A stretch of 64,000 nt of DNA, taken from contig CAZSRZ010000007.1 in NCBI GenBank assembly GCA_964609085.1, positions 1 to 64,000 of the forward strand. The letters are read 5' to 3'. Below, in pieces: positions 34,453-42,523 of the stretch. The first letter of the stretch is position 1, and each line of letters opens with the position of its first letter. Under the pieces are notes generated by a model. It was not told where the DNA came from and did no database searches. It saw nothing but the letters and a program-made list of their open reading frames with translations. The translations under genes and the position numbers were made by a program. The DNA comes from JANPLG01 sp964609085 (GTDB taxonomy: Bacteria; Armatimonadota; SYMT01).

Positions 34453-35411
34453 TCCCCGCCGGCGGGCGCGGCGTCCGCCTCAGGCCGCTTACCGACTTCG
34501 CCCCCAAGCCACTGCTGCCGTTGGCGGGCGTGCCTATTCTCGAGCGAATCATCGGCTCCCTGCCCGCGGGATGGCCTGTCACGATTCTCATCACGCCCGA
34601 GGTCGAGGGGCCGTTTCGCCGCTGGATCGCCGGAACGCCGCTGAGCGGACGGGTGGATCTCTACGTTGAGCGTCCGACGTCGGCAGCTCCTCGGGGACCG
34701 GTGGTCGCGATCCAGGAATGCGTCCTCGCCCAAGGCATTGATGATGCGCTCCTCGTGTTGATGGGGGACAGCATCCTGCCGTTCAGTCTGGTGGAGTTCG
34801 TTCCGGAAGATGGGGGGGACCGACCGCGCATCGCCGCCTACGAGCTGCCCGACGGCGTGGATCCCAGGCGATTTGGCGTCGTCGAGGCCGGCCGTGATGG
34901 CAGGCTGCTCACCTTTGAGGAGAAGCCCGACCACCCTCGTTCGCGGTCGGTGTTCACCGGCTGCTTCACGCTCCCTCGCCGGCTTCTGCCCGAGCTGCGA
35001 GTACTTGCGGCCGAGGGTCTGCCGCAGATGGGGCACTTGATCGCCCGGTTCTTGGCCACGGCGGAGCCGGTGGACGTCTTCACGACGGCCGGCCAGTGGT
35101 ACGACATCGGGACGTTCCGCGCCTACATCCAGGCCCATCAGCCGTTTATTTCCACGGACGGCACTCCCGCGACGGAGCCCGCGTTGACCGAGGCGTCCCG
35201 GCAGCAGGGCGTCGTGTATGTGGGACCGGGTGCCCGCGTCCTGGACTCCGACCTGCGCGACACGCTCGTCGGCGAAGGCGCCACTGTGACGCGGTCGCGG
35301 CTGTGCGAGTGCGTGGTCCACCCAGGAACGGAAGTGGCGGATCGCACTGCGACGGCGATACTGTTTACGCCGGGCGGCGAACTGCCCCTGGAAGAGGTGG
35401 GGGGTTCGTGA
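34440..35411 (+). CDS. Sugar-phosphate nucleotidyltransferase (RmlA/GlmU-N-like)
   Basis: The 323-residue enzyme opens with LIPAGGRGVRLRPLTDFAPK, the NTP-binding and catalytic loop of sugar-1-phosphate nucleotidyltransferases. VLMGDSILPF carries the metal-binding Asp, FEEKPDHP the sugar-phosphate Lys region, and QWYDIGTFRAYIQAH the second metal site. About 80 C-terminal residues form a short left-handed beta-helix-like or loop region. It is 13 bases into the preceding gene. It overlaps an epimerase gene by GTGA, so the two probably form an NDP-sugar pair. NTP and sugar are not assignable. Confidence 0.82.
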   Translation: MHVLIPAGGRGVRLRPLTDFAPKPLLPLAGVPILERIIGSLPAGWPVTILITPEVEGPFRRWIAGTPLSGRVDLYVERPTSAAPRGPVVAIQECVLAQGIDDALLVLMGDSILPFSLVEFVPEDGGDRPRIAAYELPDGVDPRRFGVVEAGRDGRLLTFEEKPDHPRSRSVFTGCFTLPRRLLPELRVLAAEGLPQMGHLIARFLATAEPVDVFTTAGQWYDIGTFRAYIQAHQPFISTDGTPATEPALTEASRQQGVVYVGPGARVLDSDLRDTLVGEGATVTRSRLCECVVHPGTEVADRTATAILFTPGGELPLEEVGGS

Positions 35412-36346
35412 GCGGGCGAGTACTCATCACCGGCGGTGCCGGTTTCATCGGATGCAACGTCGGCAGGGATCTCCTGCGCCACGGGTGGCACGTCACCGCG
35501 ATGGACAACCTGTTCCTCGGAACTCCGGCGAACCTTCCGACCGAGATTTCGCTCATCGAAGGGGATGTCGTGGACCCCAGTGCATGGGCACGGGTACCGG
35601 CCGTGGACGCCATCGTGCACCTGGCGGGAGCCTCCTCCGCACCGATGTTCGCGGACGACCTGGCGGCGTGCTACCAGAACAACGTCGTCGGTTTCATCGA
35701 GGTGTTGGAGTTCGCCCGTCGTTGCGGGGCCAGGCGCGTTGCCTATGCTTCCACCTCTTCGGTCTACGGAAACGTCCCGCCGCCGTTGCGTGAGGACGGG
35801 CCGATCGACATCCCCAACTTCTACGCCGTCACGAAGCACGCGATGGAGGAGACAGCCTCTGTCTACAGCACGATCTACGGGCTGGAGATCATAGGCTTCC
35901 GCTTCATGAGCGTCTACGGGCCTCGGGAGGACCACAAGGGGCGGTTTGCCAACCTCGTCTCGCAGTTCATCTGGGACGTCGAGGCGGGTCGTCGGCCGGT
36001 GGTCTATGGCGACGGTGAACAGACCCGGGACTTCACCAGCGTCTGGGACATCGCTCAGGCGCTGCGGCGTGCGCTGGAGCATCCACAGCCCCTCGGAGCT
36101 TCGGTTTTCAACGTCGGCACCTCGGAGGCAACGCCGGTAAATGAACTGGTGGCCTTGCTGGCTGAAGTGATGAAGCGGCCAGTTGAACCCCAACACATTG
36201 AGAATCCGGTGGCCGCGGGCTATGTCCGCAGCCAGCAGGCGAGCCTGGAGAAGGTGCAACGTGTGCTGGGCTACCGACCGTCCGTTAGCCTGCGCCAGGG
36301 GGTGGAGGAGATCGTGCGGATCCGGGCCGCCGGAGCGGACGCCTGA
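35408..36346 (+). CDS. NAD-dependent nucleotide-sugar epimerase/dehydratase (extended SDR)
   Basis: The 312-residue SDR enzyme has GGAGFIG at residues 9-15, ASTSSVYGNVPPP, the catalytic FYAVTKHAME (Tyr139, Lys143) and FRFMSVYGPREDHKGRFANL. It resembles UDP-glucose 4-epimerase/GDP-sugar epimerase types. GTG 35408 is in a GTGA overlap behind GAGGTGGGG; a longer frame from 35096 is only the shadow of the previous gene. It likely acts on the product of the adjoining nucleotidyltransferase. Confidence 0.82.
   Translation: MSGRVLITGGAGFIGCNVGRDLLRHGWHVTAMDNLFLGTPANLPTEISLIEGDVVDPSAWARVPAVDAIVHLAGASSAPMFADDLAACYQNNVVGFIEVLEFARRCGARRVAYASTSSVYGNVPPPLREDGPIDIPNFYAVTKHAMEETASVYSTIYGLEIIGFRFMSVYGPREDHKGRFANLVSQFIWDVEAGRRPVVYGDGEQTRDFTSVWDIAQALRRALEHPQPLGASVFNVGTSEATPVNELVALLAEVMKRPVEPQHIENPVAAGYVRSQQASLEKVQRVLGYRPSVSLRQGVEEIVRIRAAGADA
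36332..36335 (+). promoter_or_regulatory. Ribosome binding site supporting a CTG start
   Basis: GGAG lies 7 bases before CTG 36343. The only other start codon in this open frame is TTG 36391, which lacks such a site. The open frame begins after an in-frame TAG at 36286. Confidence 0.5.
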
Positions 36347-37425
36347 GCCCCACGGCGGTCGGCGCTGCGGCGAGTCCGGACCCGCGGGTCTTGCTGCACA
36401 CTTACGACTGGGCCTTCCAGCGCCCAGGCGGCGGCGAAGTCCAGCTTCTACAAACGGAGCGACACCTCCGCGAACTCGGCGTTCGCGTGGACCGCTTCGA
36501 TCGCTGGACCACGCGGCTCGAGGAGCACCCTCTGGTCCACTCCTTCTCATTGATTCCGCACGACTTTTGGCACCCGGTGAAGCTGGCCGGCTGCGGCCTG
36601 CTCGTGTCGACCATCCACTGGCCGACGCCCAAGGAGCAGGGTCTCCGCGACCGAGTGCGCGGCGTGGTGGTGGGAGCCGGGCGGCGCATCCTGGGAGGCG
36701 GATCGCCCCCAGAGGGAAAGCCGTTCCGGCATGTGGACCTCTTCCTGCCCAACTCGCAGATGGAGGCCGACCTGCTGTGCCAGGTCTACAAACTTCCGCC
36801 TGAGAAGATGCACGTGGTGCCCAACGGAGTTGAGGAGCGGTTTCTCGGCGCGACGCCCGATGCCTTTGTAGCGAGGTATGGGCTGCGTGACTTTGTCCTC
36901 TGCGTGGGACGCATCGACGGCCGGAAGAACCAGCTCACCCTGGTTCGTGCACTCAAAGGGATCGGACGGCCTATCGTCTGCATCGGCGAGCCTGTGCTGG
37001 GTCAGGAAGAGTATCTGGAGGAGTGTCGGCGAGAGGGCGGAGCGGACGTCCACTTCCTGGGCAAGCTGGAGCATGACTCTCCGCTCCTTGCGTCCGCCTA
37101 CGCAGCGGCGGCCGTGCTCGCCCTGCCGACCTGGATCGAGACGCCGGGTCTCTGCGCTCTGGAGGCAGCGTTGGCCGGAACCCCCATCGTGATCACGGAG
37201 CTGGGCTGCACCAGGGAATACTTCGGGGAGCACGTTCGGTACATCCGTCCGGACGATCCGGAGGGCATACGCGTTGCGGTCGAGGCGGTGTTGCGAGAGC
37301 CGCCGGATGCCGCGGACCTGCGAGAGCGGGTGCATCAGCGATACTTGTGGAGACACGCCGCGGCCGCCACCCTGGCCGCCTACGAGAGAGTGCTGGCCGG
37401 TCGAACCAGGGGAGCCATCGATTGA
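36343..37425 (+). CDS. GT4 family glycosyltransferase, probable CTG start
   Basis: The 360-residue GT-B enzyme contains LLHTYDWAFQRPGGGEVQLL in its first strand-loop, VPNGVEERFLGATPD, VLCVGRIDGRKNQLTLVRAL at the start of the donor domain and ETPGLCALEAALAGTPIVIT as E-x7-E motif. The frame opens at 36289 and offers only CTG 36343 and TTG 36391 as starts. The TTG would cut off the first residues of beta-strand 1 (RVLLHTYD), while the CTG overlaps the preceding stop as CTGA with GGAG 7 bases upstream. I prefer the CTG; the conservative call is 36391. Confidence 0.8.
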   Translation: MSPTAVGAAASPDPRVLLHTYDWAFQRPGGGEVQLLQTERHLRELGVRVDRFDRWTTRLEEHPLVHSFSLIPHDFWHPVKLAGCGLLVSTIHWPTPKEQGLRDRVRGVVVGAGRRILGGGSPPEGKPFRHVDLFLPNSQMEADLLCQVYKLPPEKMHVVPNGVEERFLGATPDAFVARYGLRDFVLCVGRIDGRKNQLTLVRALKGIGRPIVCIGEPVLGQEEYLEECRREGGADVHFLGKLEHDSPLLASAYAAAAVLALPTWIETPGLCALEAALAGTPIVITELGCTREYFGEHVRYIRPDDPEGIRVAVEAVLREPPDAADLRERVHQRYLWRHAAAATLAAYERVLAGRTRGAID

Positions 37426-38366
37426 GTTCCGTTACCTCCGCCCCAACCGGATCCTCTCGGACCCAGGTCGCCGCCGAGTGCTGTGTCTGCGGGCCGATTC
37501 AGGCCAGCCTCATCCGGAAGGAAGAGTGGCGCACGATCGTGCAGTGTCCCCGCTGCCGGCTGGTGTTCTGCGCGAATGTGAGCTACGCGGACACCCAGCA
37601 CCTCTACGAGGAGGAGTACTGGGGTGGAGAAGCGGACGTCGGCTACTCGGAGTACCTGGTAAACCCCGAAGTCCACGCGCAATGGAACCGCACCAAGCAG
37701 AGTGGCATCCTCCGAGCCGGGAAGCGACCGCCGGGGAGGTTGCTGGACGTGGGCTGTGCCACCGGGGATTGGGTTGCCGGCGCGGGGGAGATGGGTTGGA
37801 AGGCCAGCGGCATCGAGATCTCCCGCTACGCCGGCGAAATCGCGCAGAAGAAGGGGCTCGACATCCACATCGGCACTCTCCTCGACGCCCCCTTCCCGGA
37901 GCGGGAGTTCGATGTGATCACCATGTGGGATGTCATCGAGCATGTTCCCGATCCGGTCCTTGAGGCGCGGAAGCTGTTCGCCTTGCTGAAGCCGGGAGGA
38001 GCCTTGGTGCTGGCAACGCCGAATGTCGGCAGCCTGCGCGCTCGCCGAGAACGGGCCTCCTGGCACGGCTTCCGCGTCTCCCAGGAGCACATCCTGTTCT
38101 TCACTCCATCCACCATCGCGACCGTCTTACGCAAGGCCGGTTTTCAGGGTATCGGCACAGACACGTACATGATCGATGAGCGCATCCGGATACTGCTGAA
38201 CCCGCTGTCGGACTGCTCCAACCTGCCGGTCAACATCCGTGGCCATCGGTTCTACCACATCTGGGATGCCAATCCGATGACGTGGATGCACTCGCTGCTT
38301 GAAATGATGGGCTACGGCCATGTCCTACTGTGCTGGGCGTATCGACCCGAGGAGAGTCCGGCCTGA
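37422..38366 (+). CDS. SAM-dependent methyltransferase with N-terminal zinc-ribbon-like segment
   Basis: The 314-residue protein begins with CCVCG and CPRCRLVFC near residues 21-50, a likely zinc ribbon. The SAM domain follows: LLDVGCATGDWVAGAGE, IEISRYAGEIAQ, VITMWDVIEHVPDP and LKPGGALVLATPN. TTG 37422 overlaps the preceding stop as TTGA with GGGGAG at 37409-37414, so it is preferred over ATG 37347. The SAM part resembles Methyltransf_23 enzymes found in O-antigen loci. It presumably methylates a sugar of the nascent glycan. Confidence 0.8.
   Translation: MSSVTSAPTGSSRTQVAAECCVCGPIQASLIRKEEWRTIVQCPRCRLVFCANVSYADTQHLYEEEYWGGEADVGYSEYLVNPEVHAQWNRTKQSGILRAGKRPPGRLLDVGCATGDWVAGAGEMGWKASGIEISRYAGEIAQKKGLDIHIGTLLDAPFPEREFDVITMWDVIEHVPDPVLEARKLFALLKPGGALVLATPNVGSLRARRERASWHGFRVSQEHILFFTPSTIATVLRKAGFQGIGTDTYMIDERIRILLNPLSDCSNLPVNIRGHRFYHIWDANPMTWMHSLLEMMGYGHVLLCWAYRPEESPA
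38349..38356 (+). promoter_or_regulatory. Strong ribosome binding site supporting a CTG start
   Basis: GAGGAGAG lies 6 bases before CTG 38363. The in-frame alternative GTG 38330 has no comparable site and would overlap the preceding gene by 37 bases. Confidence 0.6.
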
Positions 38367-39394
38367 CTCGGCCGTCCGCAGGCACGCTGCTGATCTCCAC
38401 GTTCCCTCCGGAGCAGTGTGGCGTCGCCGCGTATGCCGCTCAGCAGGTGGACGCCCTACGTGCGCAGGGGGTGCCGGTCAAAGTGCTGACGTGGGGTGAA
38501 GGGCGTGGCGACCTTGTGCTGCCGACGGCCCCCACCGGGCTGGGGGCTCTGGCGATGGTGCCGCACGCGCGGCAGGCGGAGAGGGTGATCCTGCACTATA
38601 TGCCCTCCTTCTACGAGCGGCCCCATTCCCGCATCGAGCAGGTGTTGACCCGCGTGGCGATGGGCCGACTCTTCCGCTTGCTCCCACACCTCCAGGTCAT
38701 CGTCCACGAGCAGAGCTGGTACCCGCCTTTCTCGGAGATGTCGGTGCCGGGACGACTGCTCTGGTGGTTGGAGCGCCGTCAGTGGATGGCTGCTCGGGAC
38801 CTTTGTTTTCACAATGAGGCGGCCATCGATCTCCACCGGCGTCGCTTCCGCCTCCCCGGCGACAACGCCCGGCTCATCCGGCACGGCGAGGCATTTCGGC
38901 CCTACTTCGACGGCGACCGCGATGCCGCCCGCCGCGAACTGGGTCTGGCGGCGGAGCGCCTGATCTTCCTCTCAGTGGGTTTCATCACGCCCTACAAGGG
39001 CTATGAGACAGTCATCGGTGCCCTGGCGAATCTCCCCGACTTCGACTGCGAGTACCACATCGTCGGGACGCTCCACCCAAAGTCCGGGCAGGCCGACGCC
39101 GACTATCTGGAGAGCCTCGTCCGCCAGGCCAGCTCGGACGTCCGCGTGCGCTTCGTCCGGGAATTCATCGACGACAGGGCGTTTGATCGGTGGATCCGGG
39201 CTGCCGACGCCGTGCTGCTTCCCTATCGGTCTTCCACCTCGTCCAGCGTGCTGGCTCGGTGCCGGCTCCTGGGAACAAGGGCGATCGTCTCGTCCGCTGC
39301 GGGGCTTGCGGCGGAGCTGGGTCCGCGAGATACCGTCGCCCAGGATGCCGCGTGGTCCGAGTTGCTTGCGGCCTTCCCCCGAGATGGCGCGTGA
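38363..39394 (+). CDS. GT4 family glycosyltransferase, probable CTG start
   Basis: The 343-residue GT-B enzyme begins TRPSAGTLLISTFPPEQCGV, where ISTFPPxQCGVAxY is a recurrent GT4 N-terminal loop, and continues with LIFLSVGFITPYKGYETVIG and ADAVLLPYRSSTSSSVLARC. The E-x7-E glutamates are replaced by a Ser-rich stretch, as in some GT4 subfamilies. CTG 38363 forms a CTGA overlap with the preceding stop and follows GAGGAGAG at 6 bases. GTG 38330 is the standard-codon alternative but lacks a ribosome site. Donor unknown. Confidence 0.78.
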   Translation: MTRPSAGTLLISTFPPEQCGVAAYAAQQVDALRAQGVPVKVLTWGEGRGDLVLPTAPTGLGALAMVPHARQAERVILHYMPSFYERPHSRIEQVLTRVAMGRLFRLLPHLQVIVHEQSWYPPFSEMSVPGRLLWWLERRQWMAARDLCFHNEAAIDLHRRRFRLPGDNARLIRHGEAFRPYFDGDRDAARRELGLAAERLIFLSVGFITPYKGYETVIGALANLPDFDCEYHIVGTLHPKSGQADADYLESLVRQASSDVRVRFVREFIDDRAFDRWIRAADAVLLPYRSSTSSSVLARCRLLGTRAIVSSAAGLAAELGPRDTVAQDAAWSELLAAFPRDGA

Positions 39395-40488
39395 AGACGC
39401 TCCGGCTGGTGCTGGGCGGTCGATCCGGTGGGCTCGGCGGCACCGAGCGGGTGGCGGATGGAATCCGCGACGTCTTCCTGCGAGCGGGTTGGGAGGTGGA
39501 GTGGGTATCCCCGGAGGACCTGCCTCGGATCCCGCGTTCCCGCCGCTTTCCGGCGCTCAATGAAGCACTGCGGGCGTGGAGTCTCAATCGCACACTGCGG
39601 TCGCGCGGTAACGTGACGCTGACCGTCAGTCACGGCATCTATGGCTGGGGTGCCCGGGGACCGCGGCTGCACGTCTACCACGGCACCTTCGTCGGCCTCA
39701 CCCTGGCCTGCCGCCACATTTTGCATCCGCTGGACGTGCAGGTGAACCGATCGATCTACGGGGTGATGGAGCGGCGGAGTGGGCAATCCGCCTCGCTCTC
39801 AGCCGCCGTCTCCAGGGCTGCGGCGGAGGAGGTGCAGCTTTACTACCGCCTCAAAATGGTTCGCGCCGCGCCCAACGCCGTCGATGTGGATCACTTCGGC
39901 GCCGGGGATTCCTCCCGAGAGACGGCTCGGTGCGAGCACCAGCTTCCGGCCGGGGCCTGGATTGCCCTCAGCCTGGGCCGGGTGGATGCGGGAAAGGGGC
40001 GCGAGTACCTGCGCGAGGCGTGCGCACATCTGCCGGATCCGGTCCGCCTTGTGCTGGCCGCTCCCTCGGGCAGCGGCATAGAGAGGTTCCCAACTGAGCG
40101 CACGATTCGGCTCCCGGGTGTGCCCTACGCGCAACTCCCCTCACTCTACCGGGCGGCTGACTGTGTGATCAGCGCCTCCCTCTACGAGGGGTTCGGCCTC
40201 ACCCCACTTGAGGGATGGGCGTGCGGACGGCCGTTCGTGGGCACTTCAGTCGGTATCCTCCGAGAATTAGCCCCGTTGGCCCCCGACCTTGAGTCCGTGC
40301 TGGTGGCCCCCCGTGACGGGCTCGCTCTGGCGGCGGCGGTACAGAAACTGGCTGGGGATCCGGATCTTGCTCGTCGTCAGGCTGAGTGGGGGAGGCACAT
40401 CGTCGCGGAGCGCTTCTCACTCGCCGCGTTCAGCCGCACATACCTTGCCCTCGCGGACGAGGTGCTGGCGTCGGGCTCGCCGGCGTGA
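39391..40488 (+). CDS. GT4 family glycosyltransferase
   Basis: The 365-residue GT-B enzyme starts MKTLRLVLGGRSGGLGGTER, with the glycine-rich loop of GT4. It has VYHGTFVGLTLACRHIL, WIALSLGRVDAGKGREYLRE and the donor motif YEGFGLTPLEGWACGRPFVG (E-x7-E). GTG 39391 overlaps the preceding stop (GTGA); the longer frame from 39190 is a shadow of the preceding gene. The absence of membrane segments places it on the cytoplasmic side. Confidence 0.83.
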   Translation: MKTLRLVLGGRSGGLGGTERVADGIRDVFLRAGWEVEWVSPEDLPRIPRSRRFPALNEALRAWSLNRTLRSRGNVTLTVSHGIYGWGARGPRLHVYHGTFVGLTLACRHILHPLDVQVNRSIYGVMERRSGQSASLSAAVSRAAAEEVQLYYRLKMVRAAPNAVDVDHFGAGDSSRETARCEHQLPAGAWIALSLGRVDAGKGREYLREACAHLPDPVRLVLAAPSGSGIERFPTERTIRLPGVPYAQLPSLYRAADCVISASLYEGFGLTPLEGWACGRPFVGTSVGILRELAPLAPDLESVLVAPRDGLALAAAVQKLAGDPDLARRQAEWGRHIVAERFSLAAFSRTYLALADEVLASGSPA

Positions 40489-41627
40489 GCCGGTTGCGGA
40501 TCGGCATCGATGGGTCCCTCGCATGCAGCGCTCGACCGACGGGGGTCGAGCATTTCGCTCGCTCGCTCCTGAACGAGGTGGTCCGGCTGGAGCCTGATCG
40601 GGTTCGGTGGTTCGTCTATCTCCCTCCGAATGGAGCCCCTCCGGCCGACTGTCCTGCCGGCGTTGTGGTGCGGCACCGTCCAGACGTGAATACCCTCATC
40701 AAGCGGCCATGGATCGTGGCCCAGAGCTGGCGCGACCGGCTGGACGTGTTCTATGGCTTTGGGCATCTGCCGCCGCCCGCGGGCGCCCGGGGCCGGATTG
40801 TCATCACCGTTCATGACCTCGCCTTCGATCGCTTCCCGGATTGCTATCCGCCTGGTGCGCCGGCAACGGCCCACGCGCAGGTCGCGGACGCCTGCCGCCG
40901 AGCGGGCAGGGTGGTGGTCCCGTCCGAGGCGACCCGCGCAGATCTGGTCTCTGCGTACGGCATGGCGTCCGAGCGCGTCGACGTGATCCTCGAGGGTGGG
41001 CGCAGCGTCTTTCAGCCCGGGGAGCCGGGTCCGCTGCCGGAAAGGGTTAAGGCCGCGGGAATTTGCGCTCCCTTCGCGCTCACCGTTGGCCGAATCGACC
41101 GGCGCAAGAACGTCGGGCACGTGATTGATGCCTACAGGCGACTGCTCAGGGATGGGGTTGCCATCGGCGGACTGGTGATCGTGGGACCAGACGACACTGG
41201 GTCCGAGGACGTCCGGCGGCGGCTCGCGGGCGGAGCGACCGGTGGTATGGTCGATGGCGAGAAGATTGTGCTGACCGGCTACCTTGGGGAGGATGAGTTG
41301 GTGGGTCTCTACCGCGCGGCGGCCCTCCTGGTTTATCCCTCACGTGCGGAGGGCTTTGGTTTGCCCGTGCTCGAGGCCATGGCCTGCGGCACCCCGGTGG
41401 TGACCTCCAACGTCTCCTCGCTGCCCGAGGTGGCGGGAGAGGCTGCCCTGCTGGTGGATCCCGAGAGCGTCGAAGCCATCGCCGGGGCGATGCGAGAGGT
41501 GCTGTCGAGTGCCGAGTTGCGAGGCGAACTGCGGGCTGTCGGGTTGGCGCGGGCGGCGGAGTTGACCTGGGGAGCCAGCGCCCGGCGATTGGCCCGGTCG
41601 TTACTGGCTGCGGGCGGCATCACGTGA
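40485..41627 (+). CDS. GT4 family glycosyltransferase, mannosyltransferase-like
   Basis: The 380-residue GT-B enzyme has LRIGIDGSLACSARPTGVEH, HDLAFDRFPDCYPPGAPATA, VPSEATRADLVSAYGM, TVGRIDRRKNVGHVIDAYR and AEGFGLPVLEAMACGTPVVT (E-x7-E). The HD-F and PSEAT features are typical of WbaZ/MtfB-type mannosyl- or rhamnosyltransferases. GTG 40485 is in a GTGA overlap. The donor is not proven by sequence. Confidence 0.85.
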   Translation: MSRLRIGIDGSLACSARPTGVEHFARSLLNEVVRLEPDRVRWFVYLPPNGAPPADCPAGVVVRHRPDVNTLIKRPWIVAQSWRDRLDVFYGFGHLPPPAGARGRIVITVHDLAFDRFPDCYPPGAPATAHAQVADACRRAGRVVVPSEATRADLVSAYGMASERVDVILEGGRSVFQPGEPGPLPERVKAAGICAPFALTVGRIDRRKNVGHVIDAYRRLLRDGVAIGGLVIVGPDDTGSEDVRRRLAGGATGGMVDGEKIVLTGYLGEDELVGLYRAAALLVYPSRAEGFGLPVLEAMACGTPVVTSNVSSLPEVAGEAALLVDPESVEAIAGAMREVLSSAELRGELRAVGLARAAELTWGASARRLARSLLAAGGIT

Positions 41628-42523
41628 GCGAACTGTGCGTCATCGTGGCCACCGCCGGTCGACCCCGGTTGCTCCGTGCCCTGCTCGACGCTCTGCGGTC
41701 CCAGACGGTAGGCACGGGTGCTTTCGATCTGCACGTGGTCATTGATGGCGGTGACCCGGAGACCGAGACGTTGTTGCGGGAAGTATCCCCTTCGTGGGGA
41801 GGCGAGATGGGATGGAGTTCCACTCCCGTCCGCCGCGGCCCGGCGGCCGCGCGGAATATCGCCATCGCAGCCACGCACGCGCCGATTGTGGTGATGACGG
41901 ATGACGACTGTGTCCCCGCTCCCGGCTGGTTGGCGGCGGTGGAGGCCTGCATGCGACGGTGTCCAGATGCAGGCTTCATGTTCGGGAAAACCGTCACCCA
42001 GGACGATCGGCTCACCCCTTTCAGCCACTACGTGGTCAACCTGACCGGCGCAGGGCATCAGACGTGCAATTGCGCCTACCGCCGAGAGCTTCTCAGCCGG
42101 CTCGGGGGCTTCGACGAGCGGTTCCCCTTCGCCTATCTTGAGGACACGGACCTCTTCTGTCGCGCCCGGGAAGTCGCCCCCTACGTCTTCTGCGAGGACG
42201 CGCTCGTGCTCCACCCACCCCGGGAGTCCGGCCCCGCGCAGGTGGTTGCTGGCTACCGACGTTTCGAGGCGGACTTCATCTTCGCCGCCAAGTCCCCGCA
42301 GTGGTACCGGACCCGGCATGGCGGCCACGGACCGCTCCGCGAAGTGATGGGCACGGTGGCATTGCGGCATACTTTCCGCCGTCTGTGGGATGAGCGACGC
42401 TGGCTGCGGGCCGCTCCGGCGCTCTATCTGAAGTTCGCCGCTGCGATGGTGTTCGCCGCCGTTTCCCTCTGGTGTTGCGCCCCGATCTGGGCATTTCGGC
42501 ACCGCAGGGCCTCGGCACCGTGA
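41624..42523 (+). CDS. GT2 family glycosyltransferase
   Basis: The 299-residue GT-A enzyme begins LCVIVATAGRPRLLRALLDA, with VVIDGGDPETE, GPAAARNIAIAATHAPIVVM and the metal-binding TDDDCVP motif near residue 88. CNCAYRRELLSRLGGFDERF and FAYLEDTDLFCRA follow as usual in the family. A hydrophobic C-terminal stretch (FAAAMVFAAVSLWCCAPIWA) could anchor it to the membrane. GTGA overlaps occur at both ends. Confidence 0.83.
   Translation: MSELCVIVATAGRPRLLRALLDALRSQTVGTGAFDLHVVIDGGDPETETLLREVSPSWGGEMGWSSTPVRRGPAAARNIAIAATHAPIVVMTDDDCVPAPGWLAAVEACMRRCPDAGFMFGKTVTQDDRLTPFSHYVVNLTGAGHQTCNCAYRRELLSRLGGFDERFPFAYLEDTDLFCRAREVAPYVFCEDALVLHPPRESGPAQVVAGYRRFEADFIFAAKSPQWYRTRHGGHGPLREVMGTVALRHTFRRLWDERRWLRAAPALYLKFAAAMVFAAVSLWCCAPIWAFRHRRASAP

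Noticed and set aside
35138..36550. Minus-strand open frame of 470 codons
   Set aside because: Antisense to the nucleotidyltransferase and epimerase genes; no family features.
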